A stretch of 64,000 nucleotides of DNA, taken from Streptomyces sp. SLBN-31 (GTDB lineage: Bacteria; Actinomycetota; Actinomycetes; Streptomycetales; Streptomycetaceae). A model generated the notes under the pieces. That model was not told the origin of the DNA, searched no databases, and worked only from the letters and a program-made list of their open reading frames with translations. The translations under genes and the position numbers were made by a program. The stretch covers positions 2,108,001 through 2,172,000 of the forward strand of contig NZ_VFNC01000002.1 of assembly GCF_006715395.1 (NCBI RefSeq). The letters are read 5' to 3'. Positions 45,399-53,326 of the stretch are shown piece after piece (positions within the stretch are counted from its first letter, which is position 1; each line of letters starts with the position of its first letter).

Positions 45399-46931
45399 AT
45401 GACAGCGCCTCACCCGCGCTCGCGCCGCGTGCTCGCCCTTCCGCTGGGGATGGCGATGGCGACGGCCCTCGCGTTCCTGCCGAACATCACGGCCTCGGCG
45501 GCGGAGGCCGCGCCGACGGCCACGGCCACGACCACGGCCGGTGACGCCACCTCGCTCAGCTACGTCGTCAACGTCCGCCCGGGGCACGGCCCTTCGGCGC
45601 GTGTGAAGAAGGCGATCGCCGAGGCAGACGGCACGATCGTGACGTCGTACGACCAGATAGGCGTGATCGTCGTCCACTCGTCGAACGCCGACTTCGCCAA
45701 GATCCTGCGCGCGGTGCCCGGCGTGGAGTCGGCGGGCAACACCCGCAACGCGCCGCTGCCCGCCCAGTCGACCGACGACATGGGCACGCCGAAGGTGCTC
45801 TCCGCACGGGAGGTCGCCGCCGCGCAGGCCGCCGACGGGCAGGATCCGCTCGAACCCCAGCAGTGGGACCTGGCCGCCATCAAGGCGGACAAGGCGCACG
45901 AGGTGTCGCTGGGCAGTCCCAAGGTGACGGTCGCCGTCATCGACACCGGCGTCGACGACACCCACCCCGACATCGCGCCCAACTTCGACCGCGCGGCGTC
46001 GGTCAACTGCGTGGCGGGCAAGCCGGACACGGCGGACGGCGCCTGGCGGCCGAGCGCCTCGGAGAGCCCGCACGGCACCCACGTGGCGGGCGAGATCGCG
46101 GCCGCGAAGAACGGCGTCGGCATGACGGGCGTGGCGCCCGGGGTGAAGGTCGCCGGCATCAAGGTGGCCAACCCCGACGGCTACTTCTACACCGAGGCCG
46201 TGGTCTGCGGCTTCGTGTGGGCGGCCGAGCACGGCGTCGACGTGACGAACAACAGCTATTACACCGACCCGTGGTACTTCAACTGCACCGACGACCCGGA
46301 CCAGAAGGCACTGGTGGACGCCGTCACCCGGGCCTCGCGGTACGCGGAGAAGCGGGGTGCCGTCAATGTCGCGGCGGCCGGCAACGAGAACTACGACCTC
46401 GCCGCCGACACGATCACGGACCCGGTGTCGCCGAACGACGGCACGCCCTCGGACCGGGTGATCGACCCGACCAAGTGCTTCGACATACCGACCCAGTTGC
46501 CGGGTGTGGTGACGGTCGCGGCCACGGGCGCCAAGGGCCTGAAGTCGTCCTTCTCCAACCACGGCCTGGGCGTCATCGACGTCGCCGCGCCGGGCGGCGA
46601 CTCGACCCGCTACCAGACCCCGGCCCCGCCGGCCACCAGCGGCCTGATCCTGGGCACGCTGCCCGGCGGCAAGTGGGGCTACATGGCGGGGACGTCGATG
46701 GCCTCGCCGCACGTCGCGGCGGTCGCCGCATTGATCAAGTCAACGCACCCGCACGCTACGCCGGCCCTGGTGAAGGCGCTGCTCTACGCGGAGGCCGACG
46801 CCACGCCGTGCACGGACCCGTACGACATCGACGGCGACGGCAAGGTCGACGCGGTGTGCGAGGGGACGAAGAACCGCAACGGCTTCTACGGCTGGGGCAC
46901 GGTTGACGCGTTGGCCGCGGTGACCAAGTGA
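45399..46931 (+). CDS. Secreted S8 (subtilisin-type) serine protease, copy 2
   Basis: This 510-residue paralogue of the preceding protease is alike in length and motif order, so the pair arose by tandem duplication. It has a signal peptide (about 1-35) and pro-region (about 54-100). The triad is Asp182 (AVIDTGVDDTHPD, the canonical DTG), His225 (HGTHVAGE) and Ser433 (GTSMASPHVA). It ends in the same C-terminal DIDGDGKVDAVCEG segment with paired cysteines. ATG at 45399 follows GGAGACC. It is probably co-transcribed with copy 1. Confidence 0.95.
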   Translation: MTAPHPRSRRVLALPLGMAMATALAFLPNITASAAEAAPTATATTTAGDATSLSYVVNVRPGHGPSARVKKAIAEADGTIVTSYDQIGVIVVHSSNADFAKILRAVPGVESAGNTRNAPLPAQSTDDMGTPKVLSAREVAAAQAADGQDPLEPQQWDLAAIKADKAHEVSLGSPKVTVAVIDTGVDDTHPDIAPNFDRAASVNCVAGKPDTADGAWRPSASESPHGTHVAGEIAAAKNGVGMTGVAPGVKVAGIKVANPDGYFYTEAVVCGFVWAAEHGVDVTNNSYYTDPWYFNCTDDPDQKALVDAVTRASRYAEKRGAVNVAAAGNENYDLAADTITDPVSPNDGTPSDRVIDPTKCFDIPTQLPGVVTVAATGAKGLKSSFSNHGLGVIDVAAPGGDSTRYQTPAPPATSGLILGTLPGGKWGYMAGTSMASPHVAAVAALIKSTHPHATPALVKALLYAEADATPCTDPYDIDGDGKVDAVCEGTKNRNGFYGWGTVDALAAVTK

Positions 46932-46934
46932 TAT

Positions 46935-46974
46935 ATTGATTCAGTCAATACTGCATAGTGCAGTCATGACTGCA
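46935..46974. promoter_or_regulatory. Nested palindromes over the CoA-transferase start codon
   Basis: Three inverted repeats lie in 40 bp: ATTGATTCAGTCAAT (46935-46949, arms ATTGA/TCAAT), ACTGCATAGTGCAGT (46950-46964, perfect 6-3-6) and TGCAGTCATGACTGCA (46959-46974, perfect 16-mer). The last two overlap and the last contains the start codon at 46966. The stretch is far more AT-rich than its surroundings. Two regulator dimers could bind here and block both transcription and access to a leaderless start. Confidence 0.75.
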
Positions 46975-48330
46975 ATCAAGTTCGCATGGGCCGAGCTGGG
47001 CGGCGATCCCGCCCTGCTCTCCAGGATGTCGACCTCCGCACGGGAGGGCGCTCTCCAAGGGCGCCTTCCCGTACGGGAGCTGGCGCGGGCCTGTGTCGGT
47101 GCCTGTGCGCTGGCCGCCGCCGAGCTGGGGGCGCGGCGGGCCGGGCTCGCGCAGATGCCCCGGGTGCGGGTCGACGACGGGGCGGTCGCCACCGCGTTCC
47201 ACAGTGAGCGGCATCTGCAGGTCGACGGGCGGGCGCCGGTCGTCTTCGCGCCGCTGTCGCGGTTCTGGCGGACCGCGGACGGGTGGGTGCGCACCCACGC
47301 CAACTACCCCCACCACCGGGCCCGGCTGCTGGACGTGCTGCGGGTGCCCGAGGACGTGGCCGCCGTCGAGGCGGCGCTGGCGCGGCGGTCCTCGCTGGAG
47401 GTCGAGGAGGCTGTGTACGAGGCCGGCGGCCTCGCGGTGGCGCTGCGGACACCGAAGGAGTGGGCCGCCCACGAGCAGGCCGCCGAGGTGGGCCGGCGTC
47501 GGCTCGTCGAGCGCGAGCGGCTCGACTCCGCACCCGCGCGCGTGCTGCGGCCTCTCGACGGACCCGCGCTGCTGCCCGCCGCCGGGCTGCGCGTCCTGGA
47601 CCTGACCCGGGTGCTCGCCGGACCGGTCGCCACGCGCACGCTCGCCCTGCTCGGCGCGGACGTCCTGCGCCTCGACCCCCCGCACCTGCCCGAACTGCCC
47701 GACCAGCACACGGACACGGGCTTCGGGAAGCGGTCGGCGCTGCTGGACCTCACGGCCGACCGGCGTGCGTTCGAGGACCTGCTCGCGCGCGCGGACGTCG
47801 TCGTCACCGGCTACCGGCCGGGCGCCCTGGACCGGTTCGGGCTGTCGCCCGAGGCGCTGGCCGAGCGGCGGCCGGGACTGGTCGTGGCACAGGTGTCGGC
47901 GTGGGGCGCGTACGGGCCGTGGCGCGGGCGGCGGGGCTTCGACAGCCTGGTGCAGGTCGCGACCGGCATCGCCGCCCTGGAGGGCTCGGCGGGACAGCCG
48001 GGCGCGCTGCCGGCGCAGGCCCTGGACCACGGGACGGGGTATCTGCTGGCGGCCGCGGTACTGCGGGCGCTGACCGAGCAGTCGTACGACGGCGGCGGCC
48101 GGTCCGTGCGGCTGGCGCTGGCCCGGACGGCCGCGTGGCTCGTGAACGACGTCGAGGCGGAGGGTCCGGGCGACGCCGAGTACGACGGTCCGGGGCCCTG
48201 GCTGACCGAGACGGACAGCGCCCTGGGCCGACTGCGGCACGCCCTGCCGCCGGTGTCCTTCGACGGTGGGCCGGCCGACTGGGCGCGCCCGCCGGAGCCG
48301 TGGGGGTCCGGCACCGCGCGTTGGGTCTGA
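46966..48330 (+). CDS. CaiB/BaiF-type (family III) CoA-transferase
   Basis: This 454-residue family III CoA-transferase moves CoA between carboxylic acids. The conserved RVLAGPVATRTLALLGADVLR-type block is present, and VVVTGYRPGALDRFGLSPEA follows. GFDSLVQVATGIA comes next. Then comes ALDHGTGYLLAA, in which Asp354 matches the nucleophilic aspartate of the family. The N-terminal 200 residues are a less conserved extension, also seen in two-domain members. ATG at 46966 has no ribosome site, sits inside a palindrome and may be leaderless. The substrate is unknown. Confidence 0.88.
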   Translation: MTAIKFAWAELGGDPALLSRMSTSAREGALQGRLPVRELARACVGACALAAAELGARRAGLAQMPRVRVDDGAVATAFHSERHLQVDGRAPVVFAPLSRFWRTADGWVRTHANYPHHRARLLDVLRVPEDVAAVEAALARRSSLEVEEAVYEAGGLAVALRTPKEWAAHEQAAEVGRRRLVERERLDSAPARVLRPLDGPALLPAAGLRVLDLTRVLAGPVATRTLALLGADVLRLDPPHLPELPDQHTDTGFGKRSALLDLTADRRAFEDLLARADVVVTGYRPGALDRFGLSPEALAERRPGLVVAQVSAWGAYGPWRGRRGFDSLVQVATGIAALEGSAGQPGALPAQALDHGTGYLLAAAVLRALTEQSYDGGGRSVRLALARTAAWLVNDVEAEGPGDAEYDGPGPWLTETDSALGRLRHALPPVSFDGGPADWARPPEPWGSGTARWV

Positions 48331-48430
48331 GCCAAGGGACGGCCAAAAACGTCTCTACGGGCGGAATGGCGTACCGCCAGTTGTTTTACTGCAGTTGCCC
48401 TGTTCTGCGACGGCTGGTGAAGTCTTCGAG

Positions 48431-49441
48431 GTGACGTTGATACGACCCCCCGCCGGGGTGGCGGACGCGAGTGGGCCCGTACGGCGCCCCGGTGCCGGCC
48501 GGGCCGTCGGCGTCCTCGTCCTGGTGGCACTGGCCGCGCTGATACCCCTGCTGGGCCAGTCGGCCGCCCTGCACGGCACCGGGGAGGCCGCCGCGCCCGG
48601 CGTCGGGGGCATCGCGCTGCTGCGGGCGGTGCTGTTCGCCGCGCTGTGCGTCCCGGTCGGCGAGGCGTTCGTGAACCGTCTGGCGCGCTCGCTGCCCGGG
48701 GCCCCCGGGCAGGCGCCCCGCAGTTGGGCCCCGTACACGGCGCTCGCCGGTTTCGTGGCCGCCGTGGGGCTGGCGTCGGTCGTGTCGACGGGCAACCTGC
48801 TGCCGCACGACCTGGACCAGGTCGACGTCGGCGGCCTGTACGACTCCCCGGACGGCAGGCTCGCCCTGGTCGAGGTCAACGCCTTCCTCGCGGCCGCCCT
48901 GTGCGCCCGCGCGCGCCGTCCGGCCGCCCGGCTCTGGCCGGTGGCCGCGGTGATCGTGGCGGAGGCCCTGCGCGCGCACCCCACCACCGAGCACGCCCCG
49001 CTCCTCGGATCCGGGCTGACGCTGGTGCACCTGACGTGCGCGGCGCTGTGGGCGGGCGGTCTGCTGCACGTGCTGCGCACACTCGGCCGCTGGGGCCGTA
49101 CCGAGGCCGGCCCCGCCCTGCTGGGGCTCTACGCGCGCGTGGCGGCTGTGCTGCTCGCCGCCATCACCGCGACGGGCGTGTGGAGTTCGCTGCGCCGCAT
49201 GCCGTCGGCCACGGTCCTGGACCAGCTGACGACGACGGCCTACGGGCGCACCCTGCTGGCCAAGGTGCTCCTGGTGGCCGCCGTCGCACTGCTCGCCGTG
49301 TGGGCGCGGCTGAGGCTGCGCCGCGCCGCCGACCCGCTGACCGCCTGCGCTCCCGCCCGCGCGGAGGTCGTCGCCCTGGGCGTGGTGGTCGTGGTGTCGG
49401 GTCTGCTGACGGCGCTGCCGCTGCCGATCCGCTGGTCGTGA
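48431..49441 (+). CDS. CopD-like copper resistance/transport membrane protein
   Basis: This 336-residue protein has about eight hydrophobic helices. The segment LTLVHLTCAALWAGGLLHVL is typical of CopD domains, and a following VLLAAITATGVWSSLRR block completes the match. CopD proteins are linked to copper uptake in some bacteria, but no CopC or copper chaperone gene is adjacent, so the metal is inferred. The GTG at 48431 has only a weak ribosome site. A palindrome ACTGCAGT lies 35 bp upstream (48388-48395). Confidence 0.78.
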   Translation: MTLIRPPAGVADASGPVRRPGAGRAVGVLVLVALAALIPLLGQSAALHGTGEAAAPGVGGIALLRAVLFAALCVPVGEAFVNRLARSLPGAPGQAPRSWAPYTALAGFVAAVGLASVVSTGNLLPHDLDQVDVGGLYDSPDGRLALVEVNAFLAAALCARARRPAARLWPVAAVIVAEALRAHPTTEHAPLLGSGLTLVHLTCAALWAGGLLHVLRTLGRWGRTEAGPALLGLYARVAAVLLAAITATGVWSSLRRMPSATVLDQLTTTAYGRTLLAKVLLVAAVALLAVWARLRLRRAADPLTACAPARAEVVALGVVVVVSGLLTALPLPIRWS

Positions 49442-49455
49442 CGTTGATCCGTTGA

Positions 49456-50502
49456 TCAACCGTTGGTGACGAGCACCTTGAGGGCGGTGCGCTCGTCCAT
49501 CGCCTTGTAGCCGTCGGGCACGCCCTCGATGTCGACGGTCATGTCGAAGACGGGCGAGGGGTCCACGGTGCCGTCGAGGACGTCGGGCAGCAGCTGCGGG
49601 ATGTACGCGCGCACGGGTGCGACTCCCCCGCGCAGCGCGATGTTCCGGTCGAACATGACGCCCAGGTCGAGACCGGTGCCGCTGCCGTGCGGCACCCCGA
49701 CGAAGCCGATGGCGCCGCCGTCGCGGGTGATCTCGACCGCCGTGCGCATGGACTGCTCGGTGCCGACGGCCTCGACCACGGCGTGCGCGCCCTGGCCGCG
49801 GGTGAGTTCGCGTACGGCCTCGACGGCCGCCTCCCCGCGCTCGGCGACGACGTCGGTGGCGCCGAAGCGGCGGGCGATGTCCGTGCGGACCTCGTGCCGG
49901 CCGAGGGCGATGATCCGTTCGGCGCCGAGCCGCTTGGCGGCGAGGACCGCGCACAGGCCGACGGCTCCGTCGCCGACGACGGCGACCGTGGCGCCCGGGC
50001 GGACGCCCGCGCCGAGGGCAGCGTGGTGGCCCGTGCCCAGGACGTCGGAGAGGGTCAGCAGGGCGGACAGCAGGTGCTCGTCGGACGCGGCCTCCTTGGG
50101 CAGCCGCACGAGGGTGCCGTCGGCGAAGGGGACGCGGACCGCCTCGCCCTGGCCGCCGTCGTAGCCGACGGAGCCCCAGAATCCGCCGTGCTCGCAGGAG
50201 GTGGTCAGGCCCTCCCGGCAGTAGTCGCAGACGCCGTCGGACCACATGAACGGGGCGACCACGAGGTCACCCCGCCTGAAGCCCGAGACCTCGCTGCCCG
50301 TCTCCTCGACGACACCGAGGAACTCGTGCCCGATCCGCTGCCCCGGCTGCCGCGCGGCCTCGCCGCGGTACGCCCACAGGTCGCTGCCGCAGATGCAGGC
50401 GCGCAGGACCCGCACGACGGCGTCGGTGGGCAGCTGCACCACGGGCTCGGGGACGTCCTCCACGCGCATGTCGTACGGGGCGTGGATGGTGGTGGCGCGC
50501 AT
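49456..50502 (-). CDS. Zinc-dependent alcohol dehydrogenase family protein
   Basis: This 348-residue medium-chain dehydrogenase has a catalytic zinc site region CICGSDLWAYRG (36-47) and GHEFLG with His59-Glu60. A reduced structural-zinc loop (CDYCREGLTTSC) and a Rossmann fold (VAVVGDGAVGLCAVLAAKRL) complete it. It should interconvert an alcohol and an aldehyde with NAD(P). It lies 36 bp after the lysoplasmalogenase-like gene on the same strand, so it may act on aldehydes released by the two upstream enzymes (inference). Confidence 0.9.
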   Translation of the reverse strand: MRATTIHAPYDMRVEDVPEPVVQLPTDAVVRVLRACICGSDLWAYRGEAARQPGQRIGHEFLGVVEETGSEVSGFRRGDLVVAPFMWSDGVCDYCREGLTTSCEHGGFWGSVGYDGGQGEAVRVPFADGTLVRLPKEAASDEHLLSALLTLSDVLGTGHHAALGAGVRPGATVAVVGDGAVGLCAVLAAKRLGAERIIALGRHEVRTDIARRFGATDVVAERGEAAVEAVRELTRGQGAHAVVEAVGTEQSMRTAVEITRDGGAIGFVGVPHGSGTGLDLGVMFDRNIALRGGVAPVRAYIPQLLPDVLDGTVDPSPVFDMTVDIEGVPDGYKAMDERTALKVLVTNG

Positions 50503-50538
50503 GGCGAGGATCCTTCTCGTGCGGTGTCGTGGGCGCGC

Positions 50539-51420
50539 TCAGGGGGTGGTCGAGCGCACTTCACGGTACGTCGCCGCCGGCGCGGGCCGCTCGTCGAGGG
50601 CGCCCTGGACCAGCAGGAACTGGGCGGCGGCGTAGGTGAGCATGATCCACAGGTCGGGCCGTGGCGGCTGCGGCCAGTTCGCGACGCCGGTCGCGATCAG
50701 GGTGTCGGAGAGCATGAAGAGCGCGCCACCGGCGGCGGCCCGGGGGCCGAGCCGGGTGGCGGCGCCGTACGCCATCGCCGTGAGCAGGGTGCTGTAGCAG
50801 GCGACCGGGACACGCAGGCCCGCCGGGAGGTCCGGCCACAGCAGGGCGACCGTGGCGGCGAGGGCGACGGCGTAGGCCGGGGCGAGGAGACGGCCACGCG
50901 CGTGTGGAGCGCCGTGGCGCAGGAACAGCGCGATGTAGCAGACGTGTCCCGCCGCGAAGGAGGCCATCCCGGCGAGGAACGCCGGGTCGGCGTCGGACAG
51001 GAGCAGGATGTCGCCACCCCAGCCGAACAGCAGGGCGGCGAGCAGGAGCCGCGGGGCGCCGCGAACGCCGGCGTAGGCGGCGAGGAGCGGCATGAGAAGC
51101 GTCTTGGCGACGGTGTGACCGGCGTCGAATCCCACGGCGAGGGACCCGAGGTCGGCGAGGGTGGCCACACCGAAGAGGGCGAACAGCCGGGCGCCCCAGG
51201 GAGTTTCGGCCCGCGGCTCACCGGGGCGGGTCGCGTGGGGGCAGGGCGCGACGGCGGGCGGCTCGGCCAGGGGCTCTTCGGGAGCGCGCGCGGCGGCCGT
51301 CGACCCGGCCTCGGGCACGCCGGGGCCGGGTGCGGCGGAGGTCGGCTCGGGCGCGGGCGGCTGTGGAGCGGCCGTGTGCGACGCCCGTGGGCGGGCGCGG
51401 CTGTCGTCGTCCGGGCTCAC
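50539..51420 (-). CDS. Lysoplasmalogenase-like YhhN/TMEM86 family protein
   Basis: This 293-residue protein has about eight transmembrane helices after a long Pro/Ala-rich N-terminal tail (about 1-75). The family's conserved aspartate motifs LLFGWGGDILLLSD and FMLSDTLIA are present. Members hydrolyse the vinyl-ether bond of lysoplasmalogen, giving a fatty aldehyde and a glycerophospholipid. GTG at 51420 overlaps the stop of the upstream hydroxylase gene (GTGA, 51417-51420), so the two are translationally coupled. The long N-terminal tail is unusual for the family. Confidence 0.88.
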   Translation of the reverse strand: MSPDDDSRARPRASHTAAPQPPAPEPTSAAPGPGVPEAGSTAAARAPEEPLAEPPAVAPCPHATRPGEPRAETPWGARLFALFGVATLADLGSLAVGFDAGHTVAKTLLMPLLAAYAGVRGAPRLLLAALLFGWGGDILLLSDADPAFLAGMASFAAGHVCYIALFLRHGAPHARGRLLAPAYAVALAATVALLWPDLPAGLRVPVACYSTLLTAMAYGAATRLGPRAAAGGALFMLSDTLIATGVANWPQPPRPDLWIMLTYAAAQFLLVQGALDERPAPAATYREVRSTTP

Positions 51421-52307
51421 GCGGCCGCGGTCCCCTCGGCCGGGGCCGGTTCGGCCACCGGGCCCGGCTGGGCGAGGCGGGCCGGCCGCCAGCCCGGGCC
51501 CCGGAAGACGCGCCCGGCGCGCTCGCCCCAGCTCTCCGCCGCCCTCACGTCCCTGATGATCGCGGCGTACTCGTGCGTCGCCACCTTGATCGGGTTGAAC
51601 GTGTTGATGTTCTTGGTCAACCCGTAGACCGGTCGCTCGACCTCCGCCACGAACGAGCCGAACATCCGGTCCCAGACGATCAGGATGCCGCCGAAGTTGC
51701 GGTCCAGGTAGCCGCCCTGGGAGGCGTGGTGGACACGGTGGTGGGAGGGGGTGTTCAGGACGGACTCGAACCAGCGGGGCATCTTGTCGATGCGTTCGGT
51801 GTGGATCCAGAACTGGTAGACGAGGCCGGCCGAGGAGCAGAAGGCGACGGCGGCCGGGTGCACCCCGGCGGCCACGAGGGGGACGTAGAACGGCCAGGCG
51901 GTCCACGACGTGCAGGGCTGGCGCAGCGCGGTGGTGAGGTTGAACTTCTTGCTGGAGTGGTGGACGACGTGGCAGGCCCACAGGATGCGGATGACGTGGT
52001 GGCCGCGGTGCGACCAGTAGTAGAAGAAGTCCTGCGCGAGGAGCATCAGCGGGACGGTCCACCACAGCACCGGCACGCGCGGGGGCGTGAGTTCGTAGAC
52101 CGCCGAGTAGACGGCGACGATCGGGATCTTCCACAGGAAGTCGAAGACGAGGCTGCCGAGTCCCATGCCGACGCTCGTCGCGGCGTCCTTCGCCTCGTAT
52201 CCCGCGGCGTCCTCGTCGGGATGGAGACGGACGCTGATCATCTCGACCACGGTGAGCAGGACGAAGGCGGGTATCGAGCACAGCACGACATCGGGCAGGT
52301 TCGGCAT
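51417..52307 (-). CDS. Sterol desaturase/fatty acid hydroxylase family protein (AGMO-like)
   Basis: This 296-residue integral membrane di-iron oxygenase has the histidine clusters HRGHH, HVVHHS and HRVHH spread over four or so helices. The family includes alkylglycerol monooxygenase (TMEM195/AGMO), which cleaves ether lipids, as well as sterol and carotenoid hydroxylases. Coupling to a lysoplasmalogenase-like gene favours an ether-lipid substrate, but this is inference. ATG at 52307 begins MPNLPDVVLCSIPAFVLLT. It is first in a likely three-gene operon with the lysoplasmalogenase and alcohol dehydrogenase. Confidence 0.9.
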   Translation of the reverse strand: MPNLPDVVLCSIPAFVLLTVVEMISVRLHPDEDAAGYEAKDAATSVGMGLGSLVFDFLWKIPIVAVYSAVYELTPPRVPVLWWTVPLMLLAQDFFYYWSHRGHHVIRILWACHVVHHSSKKFNLTTALRQPCTSWTAWPFYVPLVAAGVHPAAVAFCSSAGLVYQFWIHTERIDKMPRWFESVLNTPSHHRVHHASQGGYLDRNFGGILIVWDRMFGSFVAEVERPVYGLTKNINTFNPIKVATHEYAAIIRDVRAAESWGERAGRVFRGPGWRPARLAQPGPVAEPAPAEGTAAA

Positions 52308-52414
52308 GTGGGCACCGTAGAACCGCTGGTCGGTGAGGGATAGACGTTGTTACCCACAAGTATCGCCCGGGGTACGCGCTTGCTTCTTGGTGATCTCCGC
52401 CAACGCGCCCGCGG

Positions 52415-53128
52415 CTACACCCCGACCGCTCCCAGCAGCGCCCCCGCCGCGTACGTGATCCCCATGGCCAGCGCCCCGCCCACCACGTTCCGCAGCAACG
52501 CGCGTCCCGGCTCGGCCGCGCCCAGGCGCGCGCTGCTCCACCCGGTCAGGACGAGGGCCGCGAGCACCGACACCACGGTGATCCAGAGCCGCCAGCCCGC
52601 GGGCGGCAGCACGATCGCGAGCAGCGGCAGCAGCGCGCCGACCGTGAACGCCAGGAAGCTCGCCCACGCCGCGTGCCAGGGGTTGGTCAGCTCGTCGGGG
52701 TCGATACCGAGCTCCACGCGCGCGTGCGCCCTGAGCGCGTCACGTTCCGTCAGCTGCTCGGCCGCCTCCCGTGCGACGTCGTGGGACAGGCCGCGTTCCT
52801 GGAGCAGCTGGGTCAGCTCCTCCAGCTCGGCCTCGGGCTGTTCGCGCAACTCCCGTTTCTCCAGGGCGAGGGCCGCCATCTCCGAGTCGCGCTGGGTGGA
52901 CACGGAGACGTACTCGCCGGCGGCCATCGACATCGACCCGGCGAGCAGCCCGGCGAGTCCGGCGGTGAGCAGCGCGGAGCGGCTGTCGGTCGCGCCGGCC
53001 ACGCCGACGACGAGACCGGCGGTGGAGACGATGCCGTCGTTCGCGCCGAGCACGGCCGCGCGCAGCCAGTTCAGCCGCTGTCCCAGTGCGCCCCCGTGGG
53101 CTTCGCCGCCGTGCGTTGGTTGGGTCAC
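52415..53128 (-). CDS. VIT1/CCC1-family iron or manganese transporter
   Basis: This 237-residue protein has five hydrophobic helices. The family opening is WLRAAVLGANDGIVSTAGLV, and MAAGEYVSVSTQRDSE leads into a cytoplasmic Glu-rich helical insert (about 85-140), the usual metal-binding domain. The C-terminal helices end GITYAAGALLGAVGV. Transport of ferrous iron or manganese out of the cytoplasm is expected. GTG at 53128 gives the shortest family-like N-terminus but lacks a Shine-Dalgarno sequence; longer starts up to 53266 are possible. Confidence 0.88.
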   Translation of the reverse strand: MTQPTHGGEAHGGALGQRLNWLRAAVLGANDGIVSTAGLVVGVAGATDSRSALLTAGLAGLLAGSMSMAAGEYVSVSTQRDSEMAALALEKRELREQPEAELEELTQLLQERGLSHDVAREAAEQLTERDALRAHARVELGIDPDELTNPWHAAWASFLAFTVGALLPLLAIVLPPAGWRLWITVVSVLAALVLTGWSSARLGAAEPGRALLRNVVGGALAMGITYAAGALLGAVGV

Positions 53129-53326
53129 ACGGGGAGGATGCCACCCGCACACCGCTCCCATGCGCACCGACGCTCCCCCGGACCTCACCGGCGTCGCACG
53201 GGGCTCGGTCAACGAGCGGGGTGCGCCCGGGGATTGGGAGGGGTCCATTGCCGCAAGGCCGGACATTCCGTACGCGGAGCCCCTGTTGGAGGAGACTGTC
53301 AGTCGTGGCCCGTATCCTCAGGGACC

